Positions 1 through 7,609 of a stretch of 7,609 nucleotides of DNA are shown here, piece by piece. This DNA comes from Lonsdalea britannica (lineage in GTDB: Bacteria; Pseudomonadota; Gammaproteobacteria; Enterobacterales; Enterobacteriaceae): NCBI RefSeq assembly GCF_946477055.1, contig NZ_CAMKXG010000172.1, forward strand, positions 1-7,609, given 5' to 3'. Position 1 is the stretch's first letter, and each line of letters begins with the position of its first letter. Position numbers and translations under genes: made by a program. The notes under the pieces were generated by a model. That model made no database searches. It was given only the letters and a program-made list of their open reading frames with translations, and was not told the origin of the DNA.

Positions 1-486
1 GAACAGTGGCATGAGCACTGCAAAGTGTTTGATGCCCCGGTCTACTTCGATCAGCCATTCAACTCGCTGTTGATCCCCAAGCGCGATTTGCTCAAAGCCA
101 TGCCGGATCACGATCCGTTACTGCTGTTGGTGGTGCAAGATTCTCTGCGGCAGTTGAACAGCGACGTGCAGCAACAGAGCGTGGTGGATATGGCGCGCGC
201 CCAGCTGCGTCAGGTGCTTTCGCAGGGAGAGCCTTCGCTGGAAGAGGTGGCGGAAAATATCGGTTTGTCGAGCTGGTCGCTGCAGCGGAGGTTGAAAGAT
301 GCGGGGATCAATTTCACTCAGCTGGTGGAAAAGGTGCGCTGCGAAATGGCGACGCACTATTTGCAGCAGCGACAGCTCTCAATTTCTGAAATGGCTTTTT
401 TACTGGGGTACTCGGAGGTGAGTGCTTTTTCCCGGGCATTTCGCCGTTGGTTCGGCATCAGTCCGCGGCAGTGGCGTAAGGCTTAG
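1..486 (+). CDS. AraC/XylS-family transcriptional regulator, C-terminal part (5' end outside window)
   Basis: The reading frame is open from base 1 and stops with TAG at 484-486, giving 161 visible residues; the true start lies upstream. The C-terminal region holds the two helix-turn-helix units typical of AraC/XylS regulators. The first is around visible residues 79-99 (SLEEVAENIGLSSWSLQRRL). The second is around 126-158, with the family signature running from ISEMAFLLGYSEVSAFSRAF to the WFGISPRQWR end. The preceding part (FDAPVYFDQPFNSLLIP) resembles the end of the arabinose-binding-like sensor domain found in OruR-type members; this is from memory and less certain. It should bind DNA and act as a regulator, but the effector and targets cannot be read. 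It is convergent with slyX, with 9 bases between stops and no visible terminator. In E. coli the gene beyond slyX is slyD, so this is a different local neighbour. Confidence 0.9.
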   Translation, partial: EQWHEHCKVFDAPVYFDQPFNSLLIPKRDLLKAMPDHDPLLLLVVQDSLRQLNSDVQQQSVVDMARAQLRQVLSQGEPSLEEVAENIGLSSWSLQRRLKDAGINFTQLVEKVRCEMATHYLQQRQLSISEMAFLLGYSEVSAFSRAFRRWFGISPRQWRKA

Positions 487-495
487 CCCGGCATT

Positions 496-714
496 TCAGT
501 AGTGCGGCGGCGGTGTTTCTTCAGACTGCGAGGCAATCAGTGACGGCGCCGTCGCTTTCAGTTTATCAACCAATAAGTGCAGCTGTTCACGCACCTTGGC
601 CATTTCCAGTTCGTGCTGGACCACGGTTTGGTTCAGCTCCTCAATCGTTATCTCCTGAAATGCGATGCGGCTTTCCAGCAGTTCAAGGCGCTGTTCGAGT
701 AATTGCTGCGACAT
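496..714 (-). CDS. slyX: SlyX family protein
   Basis: This 72-residue protein matches E. coli SlyX closely, including the central [13 protein letters not shown] stretch and the identical EETPPPHY C-terminus. It is small, charged and heptad-like ([12 protein letters not shown], then [19 protein letters not shown]), which predicts a coiled coil over most of its length. There is no signal peptide or membrane segment, so it is expected in the cytoplasm. Its function is not established; the name comes from proximity to slyD in E. coli. The frame extends upstream to 807, but the ATG at 714-712 is chosen for two reasons: it gives the same length as the E. coli protein, and a strong GGGAGGA Shine-Dalgarno lies about 6 bases before it (minus strand, around 721-727). 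It is divergent from fkpA. Confidence 0.95.
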   Translation of the reverse strand: MSQQLLEQRLELLESRIAFQEITIEELNQTVVQHELEMAKVREQLHLLVDKLKATAPSLIASQSEETPPPHY

Positions 715-758
715 GTGACTTCCTCCCAGACGGTCAGCGGTAGAGTTTGTCAGAAAGC

Positions 759-787
759 GGAAACTTCTGGTAGTAAAAATGGTCCGA
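759..787 (+). promoter_or_regulatory. Candidate sigma-E promoter for fkpA
   Basis: GGAAACTT (759-766) resembles the sigma-E -35 element GGAACTT, and TCCGA (783-787) resembles the -10 element TCTGA, with a 16-base spacer. E. coli fkpA is known to belong to the sigma-E envelope-stress regulon, which makes this a reasonable candidate. It lies about 140 bases before the fkpA start and would give a long leader. The call rests on motif likeness only. Confidence 0.35.
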
Positions 788-840
788 GTAGGGCGCAATA
801 AGCGCATAAGGGAATTTTATCGAAGATAGTGGTGTGTTCG

Positions 841-870
841 TTGTAATGTCTCCGTACACGCAGCTATAGT
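841..870 (+). promoter_or_regulatory. Candidate sigma-70 promoter for fkpA
   Basis: TTGTAA (841-846) and TATAGT (865-870) are separated by 18 bases, a fair match to the TTGACA/TATAAT consensus (4/6 and 5/6). Transcription would start near 877, giving a leader of about 53 bases before fkpA. It could supply basal expression alongside a stress promoter. It was picked by eye only. Confidence 0.4.
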
Positions 871-929
871 AGTTTCGACTTTTTAAATGATTACCGGGAT
901 CTATCGGGTCTCGGATGCTGGAGAGATGG

Positions 930-1766
930 ATGAAATCACTGTTTAAAGTAACGCTGTTAGCGACCACGATGACACTGGCTCTGAATACCGGCGCAATGGC
1001 CGCGGAGACAGCAAAAGCGTCCGATAGCAGCACGACGAGTACGACAACAGCAAAATTCAACAACGATGAACAGGCTGCGGCTTACGCGTTGGGTGCCTCT
1101 CTGGGGCGTTACATGGATAATTCCCTGAAAGAGCAAGAAAAATTGGGTATTAAGCTGGACAAAGAACAGCTGATCCAAGGCGTGCAGGACGCGTTTGCTG
1201 ACAAGAGCAAACTGTCTGACGAAGAAATCGAAAAAACGCTGCAGTCTTTTGAAGGCCGTGTGAAAGAAGCGGCTAAGACCAAAATGAAGCAAGATGCGAA
1301 AGAGAACGCGGACAAAGGCACTAAATACCGCGATACCTTCGCCAAAGAAAAAGGCGTGAAGAAAACCAACTCCGGCCTGCTTTATCAGGTAGAGAAGGAA
1401 GGAACGGGCGCTGCGCCGAAAGATAGTGATACCGTCGTGGTGAACTACAAAGGTACGCTGGTCGACGGTACTGAGTTCGACAATTCCTACAAACGCGGTG
1501 AGCCACTTTCTTTCCGTCTGGACGGCGTCATTCCGGGTTGGACCGAAGGTCTTAAGCACCTGAAGAAAGGCGGCAAGATTAAAATGGTCATCCCGCCGGC
1601 ACTGGCTTACGGTGAAACCGGCGTACCGGGTATTCCGGCCAACTCTACGCTGGTATTCGACGTAGAACTGCTGGATATCAAATCTGAAGCGGAAGCTAAA
1701 GCGGCCGATGCTGCTAAAGCTGAAAAACCAGCTGACGAGAAAGCAGCTCAGCCAAGCGCTAAGTAA
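930..1766 (+). CDS. fkpA: FkpA, periplasmic FKBP-type peptidyl-prolyl cis-trans isomerase and chaperone
   Basis: This 278-residue protein is close to E. coli FkpA (270). FkpA catalyses cis-trans isomerisation of prolyl bonds and acts as a chaperone in the periplasm. Residues 1-24 form a signal peptide: positive MKSLFK start, hydrophobic core, and AMA before AETAK as the likely cleavage site. A low-complexity Ser/Thr linker follows (about 32-42). The helical N-terminal dimerisation domain spans roughly 43-140 (YALGASLGRYMDNSLKEQEK onward). The FKBP domain covers about 147-251, with the expected pocket residues Y173, F183, D184, W204 and Y227. The tail (252-278) is rich in Ala, Lys and Glu. The frame extends 5 codons upstream, but the ATG at 930 is preferred because the protein then begins with the conserved MKSLFKVTLLATTM and has GGAGAG (920-925) 4 bases upstream. 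It is followed by its own terminator, so it is probably monocistronic. Confidence 0.97.
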   Translation: MKSLFKVTLLATTMTLALNTGAMAAETAKASDSSTTSTTTAKFNNDEQAAAYALGASLGRYMDNSLKEQEKLGIKLDKEQLIQGVQDAFADKSKLSDEEIEKTLQSFEGRVKEAAKTKMKQDAKENADKGTKYRDTFAKEKGVKKTNSGLLYQVEKEGTGAAPKDSDTVVVNYKGTLVDGTEFDNSYKRGEPLSFRLDGVIPGWTEGLKHLKKGGKIKMVIPPALAYGETGVPGIPANSTLVFDVELLDIKSEAEAKAADAAKAEKPADEKAAQPSAK

Positions 1767-1784
1767 TACAAACGCTTTACCACG

Positions 1785-1814
1785 AAAAACCGCAGGTCAT
1801 CCTGCGGTTTTTTT
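1785..1814 (+). terminator. Intrinsic terminator of fkpA
   Basis: The stem ACCGCAGG/CCTGCGGT has loop TCAT (1797-1800), is extended by A-T pairs, and is followed by a run of seven T (1808-1814). It starts 18 bases after the fkpA stop. The flanking A run (1785-1789) would let it also act on minus-strand transcripts. Confidence 0.95.
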
Positions 1815-1872
1815 ATGTGTGAGAGCAGCGCCTGTGGGTGCCAAGGTTTGAGTACCTTTAAATCCCACCTCG

Positions 1873-1959
1873 CGTGAACGTGACGTAGAGTTGATGGTAA
1901 GCGTTTGTCGCAAATAGTGAATTTCGATAAGCAGAAGCAAACTATCGCCCACGTTCACG
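1873..1959. repeat. Perfect 10-bp inverted repeat with 67-base spacer
   Basis: CGTGAACGTG at 1873-1882 is exactly complementary to CACGTTCACG at 1950-1959. A second short inverted pair, CGATA (1925-1929) and TATCG (1943-1947), is nested inside. The pairing does not extend outward. It could be the base of a folded RNA, paired protein sites, or chance; no known repeat family such as ERIC was recognised. Confidence 0.55.
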
Positions 1960-2015
1960 GTGATGTCAGCCATCGACATAACATGCGGAATGGCGTTTTA
2001 TCTTCCGTCATTGGA

Positions 2016-2039
2016 TTGAGGCACCGTGATGCGCCTCAA
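2016..2039. repeat. Stem-loop in the fkpA-yheO gap
   Basis: TTGAGGC (2016-2022) pairs with GCCTCAA (2033-2039) around a 10-base loop. No T run follows, so it is not an obvious terminator. Its function is unknown. Confidence 0.45.
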
Positions 2040-2140
2040 CGATCTTTCTCCTACATGTGATAAAGGCGGCAAAAACCTCCGCAGACGTTATACTGCTCCA
2101 GCGCGGTAGCCAATCCTTAGCTGATCCCCCCGTTTGTTAC

Positions 2141-2209
2141 ATCTGCCTTTGTCGGGCGAAAAAGGCTGATGAATGCAGGTATCATGGCGGTCTTATCGCA
2201 TCAGCCTTT
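2141..2209 (+). promoter_or_regulatory. Three-part repeat set upstream of yheO with mutually exclusive pairings
   Basis: Segment A, ATCTGCCTTT (2141-2150), segment B, AAAGGCTGAT (2161-2170), and segment C, ATCAGCCTTT (2200-2209), lie 100-170 bases before yheO. B pairs perfectly with C (10 bp, 29-base loop) and also with A (9 of 10 bp, 10-base loop), so only one hairpin can form at a time. A and C are near-identical direct repeats. This may be an RNA switch in a yheO leader, or a set of operator half-sites if transcription starts downstream. The pairing is directly visible; the role is inferred. Confidence 0.45.
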
Positions 2210-2251
2210 CGGTATGACGCCGCGAATTTCAGGGACGAGAGAGAGGACTTT

Positions 2252-2260
2252 TGTTAGACT
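2252..2260 (+). promoter_or_regulatory. Candidate extended -10 promoter for yheO
   Basis: TGTTAGACT reads as an extended -10 element (TGn followed by TAGACT), about 52 bases before the yheO ATG. No good -35 hexamer lies 16-18 bases upstream, so this is weak. A second -10-like TATACT (2089-2094) also lacks a -35. Confidence 0.25.
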
Positions 2261-2311
2261 ATCCCTCCTGTCAATACGATAAATTGAATGACATTGAAGG
2301 TGGTGTTTGCC

Positions 2312-3034
2312 ATGTCTAGTTCGCTTCTTTCAGCAGAGTCGAATGACCTTGATTTGCTGGATGAACGTCCGTTTTCCCAAACGGATTACGAAATCCTGAA
2401 GTCGTATGAAGCCGTCGTTGATGGTTTAGCGATGCTAATCGGTGAACACTGCGAAGTCGTGCTGCATTCGCTGGAAAATTTAAAATGTTCCGCGGTACGT
2501 ATCGCGAACGGCGAGCATACCGGGCGTAAGATTGGTTCGCCTATCACCGATATGGCGCTACGGATGGTGCATGATATGGCCGGTGAAGATAGCAGCGTGT
2601 CACAAGTGTATTTCACTCGCGCCAAAAGCGGCATGCTGATGAAATCAATCATTATCGCTATTCGTAACCGTGAACAACGTGTGATTGGGCTGCTGTGTAT
2701 CAACATGAATCTGGACGTGCCGTTCTCGCAAATCATGCAGACATTTATGCCGCCTGAGATTAAAGCGGTGGCATCCTCCGTTAACTTCGCCTCTTCAGTG
2801 GAAGACCTGGTCACGCAAACGCTGGAGTTCACTATTGAAGAAGTGAACAACGACCGCAACGTTTCCAATAACGCCAAGAACCGACAGATTGTGCTCAACC
2901 TTTATGAGAAAGGGATTTTCGATATCAAGGATGCCATCAATCAGGTTGCCGATCGGTTGAATATCTCTAAGCACACCGTGTATCTCTATATCCGCCAGTT
3001 CAAGAGCGGCGACCTCAGCGGGCACGATCGCTAA
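2312..3034 (+). CDS. yheO: YheO, PAS-like/HTH putative DNA-binding regulator
   Basis: This 240-residue protein has the same length as E. coli YheO and is nearly identical over long stretches. Residues about 25-145 form the YheO-type PAS-like domain ([46 protein letters not shown]). Residues about 190-233 form the C-terminal helix-turn-helix, with the likely recognition part [15 protein letters not shown]. Family members such as DauR in Pseudomonas regulate amino-acid catabolism, but the ligand and targets of enterobacterial YheO are not established. No membrane or signal segment is seen. The frame opens at 2288, but the ATG at 2312 is chosen: it matches the family length and has AAGGTGG (2297-2303) 8 bases upstream. 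Its TAA stop overlaps the tusD ATG by one base, which suggests cotranscription and translational coupling with the tus genes. Confidence 0.95.
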   Translation: MSSSLLSAESNDLDLLDERPFSQTDYEILKSYEAVVDGLAMLIGEHCEVVLHSLENLKCSAVRIANGEHTGRKIGSPITDMALRMVHDMAGEDSSVSQVYFTRAKSGMLMKSIIIAIRNREQRVIGLLCINMNLDVPFSQIMQTFMPPEIKAVASSVNFASSVEDLVTQTLEFTIEEVNNDRNVSNNAKNRQIVLNLYEKGIFDIKDAINQVADRLNISKHTVYLYIRQFKSGDLSGHDR

Positions 3035-3423
3035 TGTTGACCTACTGTCTGCTGGTTACCGGACCGGCATACGGCACCCAGCAGTCTAGCAGCGCACTGC
3101 AGTTTGCACAGGCGCTGTTGGCCGAAGGCTATCAGCTTAAAAGCGTCTTTTTCTATCGGGAAGGCGTGCTCAACGCGAACCAATTGACCTCACCGGCTAG
3201 TGATGAATTTGACGTCGTGCGCGCCTGGCAACAACTGCACGAGGAGCATCAAATCGCGTTGAACGTCTGCGTCGCGGCTGCGTTGCGTCGCGGTGTCACC
3301 GATAGCGAGCAGGCGACTCAGCTGAAACTGGCTGGCGCGAATCTGCAACCGGGATTCAGCCTGAGTGGTCTGGGCGAACTGGCTCAATCCGTACTGACCT
3401 GCGACCGGGTCGTACAGTTTTAA
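3034..3423 (+). CDS. tusD: TusD, sulfur-transfer subunit of the TusBCD complex
   Basis: This 129-residue protein is highly similar to E. coli TusD (128), sharing the [10 protein letters not shown] start region, [21 protein letters not shown] and the CDRVVQF end. TusD accepts persulfide sulfur from TusA and passes it to TusE, which hands it to MnmA for 2-thiolation of wobble uridine in tRNAs for Lys, Glu and Gln. The catalytic cysteine is C79 in [11 protein letters not shown], equivalent to Cys78 of E. coli. It is a cytoplasmic DsrE-fold protein. Its ATG overlaps the yheO stop in the sequence TAATG, and no strong Shine-Dalgarno precedes it, so translation probably depends on ribosomes finishing yheO. 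tusC follows after 14 bases. Confidence 0.97.
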   Translation: MLTYCLLVTGPAYGTQQSSSALQFAQALLAEGYQLKSVFFYREGVLNANQLTSPASDEFDVVRAWQQLHEEHQIALNVCVAAALRRGVTDSEQATQLKLAGANLQPGFSLSGLGELAQSVLTCDRVVQF

Positions 3424-3437
3424 CGGGGGCTCATGCT

Positions 3438-3797
3438 ATGAAACGTGTCGCTTTTGTTTTTACCCATTCCCCCCACGGCAGCGCTTCAGGCAGAGAAGGG
3501 TTGGATGCGCTTTTGGCGATGTCGGCGTTGACGGAAGACATCGGCGTGTTCTTCGTCGCTGACGGTGTCTTGCAGCTCCTGCCAAGCCAGCAGCCAGACG
3601 TTATTCTCATGCGCGACTACATCGCGACCTTTGGTGTCCTGCCGCTGTACGACGTTGAGCAGTGCTATGTTTGCGAACAGGCTTTGCAGCAGCGCGGTCT
3701 TTCAAAAGACACTCAGTGGGTGCTACCGGTGGAAATACAGTCGCCAGAATTATTGGCCCAGACGTTGAAAACCTACGATACCGTCCTCACCTTCTAG
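3438..3797 (+). CDS. tusC: TusC, subunit of the TusBCD sulfur-relay complex
   Basis: At 119 residues it equals the E. coli TusC length. The DsrE/F-like N-terminus ([20 protein letters not shown]) and the end (KTYDTVLTF) are characteristic. TusC assembles with TusB and TusD into a heterohexamer needed for 2-thiouridine synthesis; the sulfur-carrying cysteine is in TusD, not here. The ATG at 3438 has a GGGGG run (3425-3429) 8 bases before it as Shine-Dalgarno. It lies 14 bases after tusD and 10 bases before tusB, consistent with a single transcript. No abnormality is seen. Confidence 0.96.
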   Translation: MKRVAFVFTHSPHGSASGREGLDALLAMSALTEDIGVFFVADGVLQLLPSQQPDVILMRDYIATFGVLPLYDVEQCYVCEQALQQRGLSKDTQWVLPVEIQSPELLAQTLKTYDTVLTF

Positions 3798-3807
3798 AGA
3801 GTTGTCT

Positions 3808-4095
3808 ATGTTGCATACGCTGTCTCGCTCCCCCTACCAGATCGATTTGGATGCCATGCTGCGCAATGTCGGAAGCGAAGACGCCGTTCTTCTGTTTCAG
3901 GATGGGGTCTCAGGGGCGCTGGCCAATGCTGCGATGCTCAGGCCGATATTGGCGGTAGGCGTTCCCGTTTATGCCTTGAAAGAAGATGTTATGGCGCGAG
4001 GAATGGTTGCTCAAATTTCGAGCAAGGTGGTGTTAATTGGCTATAATGACTTTGTTAAACTGACGGCCCAGCATTCCGGACAGATGGCCTGGTAG
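3808..4095 (+). CDS. tusB: TusB, subunit of the TusBCD sulfur-relay complex
   Basis: This 95-residue protein matches E. coli TusB in length and in key stretches: MLHTLSRSP at the start, LLFQDGV, VYALKEDVMARG, and the C-terminal HSGQMAW. It is the smallest DsrE/H-fold subunit of TusBCD. A TTG two codons upstream keeps the frame open, but the ATG at 3808 gives the family's MLHTL start and has AGAGAG (3796-3801) 6 bases before it. It diverges more from E. coli than its neighbours do. No terminator follows; 19 bases after the stop the rpsL promoter begins, so readthrough into the str operon is possible. Confidence 0.95.
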   Translation: MLHTLSRSPYQIDLDAMLRNVGSEDAVLLFQDGVSGALANAAMLRPILAVGVPVYALKEDVMARGMVAQISSKVVLIGYNDFVKLTAQHSGQMAW

Positions 4096-4114
4096 TGGTA
4101 TTTTTGTATATTTC

Positions 4115-4143
4115 TTGACTCCTCATCCGGGCAGCCCTAAAAT
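4115..4143 (+). promoter_or_regulatory. str operon sigma-70 promoter
   Basis: TTGACT (4115-4120) and TAAAAT (4138-4143) are separated by exactly 17 bases, a near-consensus promoter (5/6 and 5/6). Transcription would begin near 4150, leaving a leader of about 75 bases before rpsL. It sits immediately after tusB, where the main promoter of the E. coli str operon lies. Confidence 0.85.
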
Positions 4144-4224
4144 TCTGCGTCCTTATACTTTGCCTTGCGCGAGTACGAGACGATTTATTACGTGTTTACG
4201 AAGCAAAACCCAGGAGCTTTTTGA

Positions 4225-5166
<942 letters not shown>

Positions 5167-5192
5167 TACCGGCGTAGATGTTAATAACCCAG

Positions 5193-5215
5193 CGGGCGCC
5201 TCAAAGGCTAACCCG
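5193..5215 (+). promoter_or_regulatory. Alternative hairpin overlapping the rpsG-fusA terminator-like stem
   Basis: CGGG (5193-5196) pairs with CCCG (5212-5215), and GCC (5198-5200) pairs with GGC (5206-5208) around loop TCAAA. This fold uses the CCC that also forms the left arm of the hairpin at 5210-5223, so the two are mutually exclusive. The geometry resembles an antiterminator; the role is inferred. Confidence 0.35.
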
Positions 5216-5227
5216 TTTGGGTTTTTT
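5210..5227 (+). terminator. Terminator-like hairpin between rpsG and fusA
   Basis: AACCC (5210-5214) pairs with GGGTT (5219-5223) around loop GTTT, and the T run continues to 5227. The short 5-bp stem suggests partial rather than full termination, since fusA and tuf need transcription from upstream. A second AACCC at 5186-5190 could compete for the same right arm. Confidence 0.5.
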
Positions 5228-5252
5228 ACTACTTTGAACGCCCTAGGAATAG

Positions 5253-7370
<2,118 letters not shown>

Positions 7371-7381
7371 TCCGGGTTTAA

Positions 7382-7609
<228 letters not shown>

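Larger units (their letters stand above)
1815..2311. other. Long intergenic region between fkpA and yheO, no convincing gene
   Basis: About 500 bases lie between the fkpA terminator and the yheO start, longer than I recall for E. coli. Open frames exist on both strands (minus 1797-1979; plus 2057-2257 with a GTG start) but lack Shine-Dalgarno sequences and recognisable families. The region contains a 10-bp inverted repeat (1873/1959), a small stem-loop (2016-2039), a three-part repeat set (2141-2209) and a possible yheO promoter (2252-2260). It most likely holds regulatory sequence, perhaps with remnants of an older insertion. No tRNA or known riboswitch fold was recognised. Confidence 0.6.

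Noticed and set aside
431..498. Near-direct repeat CCGGGCATTTC / CCCGGCATTTC at the end of the AraC gene
   Set aside because: It is only 11 bases with a mismatch, and one copy is inside the conserved HTH coding sequence. Chance is the simplest explanation.
734..1063. 109-codon minus-strand frame across the slyX-fkpA gap
   Set aside because: It overlaps the fkpA signal-peptide region and the divergent promoter region, with no similarity to a known protein.
957..1559. 200-codon minus-strand open frame over fkpA
   Set aside because: It is antisense to a clear fkpA gene, has a low-complexity Phe/Arg-rich translation, and no recognisable domain.
2057..2257. 66-codon plus-strand frame with a cysteine cluster (CYICLC) upstream of yheO
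   Set aside because: It has a GTG start without a Shine-Dalgarno and no known family. The frame crosses the inverted repeats, so the cysteines are probably incidental.
4154..4159. TATACT as an alternative -10 for the str operon
   Set aside because: No -35 hexamer lies 16-18 bases upstream and there is no extended -10 TG. The TTGACT/TAAAAT pair at 4115-4143 is far better.

Overview
The window is a chromosomal core segment of a gamma-proteobacterium of the order Enterobacterales. It carries the conserved gene run slyX - fkpA - yheO - tusD - tusC - tusB - rpsL - rpsG - fusA - tuf. The proteins match my memory of the Escherichia coli orthologues closely, often at identical length (SlyX 72, YheO 240, TusC 119, TusB 95, S12 124 residues). 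Several details differ from E. coli K-12: S7 is the 156-residue form, FkpA has its own Ser/Thr-rich N-terminus, the fkpA-yheO gap is long, and an AraC-type regulator lies beside slyX. An enterobacterium outside the Escherichia/Salmonella group, for example of the Pectobacterium, Serratia or Yersinia type, fits. The genus cannot be settled from this window.

Layout. Positions 1-486 hold the C-terminal part of an AraC/XylS-family regulator that starts outside the window. It meets slyX (minus strand, 496-714) tail to tail with only 9 bases between stop codons. A 215-base divergent promoter region separates slyX from fkpA (930-1766), which encodes a periplasmic peptidyl-prolyl isomerase/chaperone and ends at a strong intrinsic terminator. 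Then comes about 500 bases without a convincing gene, containing several inverted repeats. One is a three-part arrangement before yheO in which one segment can pair with either of two others. Next is the tight cluster yheO-tusD-tusC-tusB (2312-4095): a PAS/HTH-type putative regulator followed by the three subunits of the TusBCD sulfur-relay complex.

From 4115 the str operon begins with a near-consensus sigma-70 promoter, followed by rpsL (S12), rpsG (S7), fusA (EF-G) and the first 57 codons of tuf (EF-Tu). The gaps within the operon carry RNA structure. The rpsL-rpsG gap matches the known S7 translational operator, and its base stem covers the rpsG Shine-Dalgarno sequence. The rpsG-fusA gap has a short terminator-like hairpin overlapped by an alternative hairpin. 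The fusA-tuf gap has a 10-bp hairpin just before the tuf ribosome binding site.

Functionally the right half concerns translation: TusBCD delivers sulfur for 2-thiolation of the tRNA wobble uridine, and the str operon makes ribosomal proteins and elongation factors. No obvious new multi-gene system, mobile element, CRISPR array or RNA gene is visible. The most noteworthy signals are the regulatory structures in the intergenic regions.
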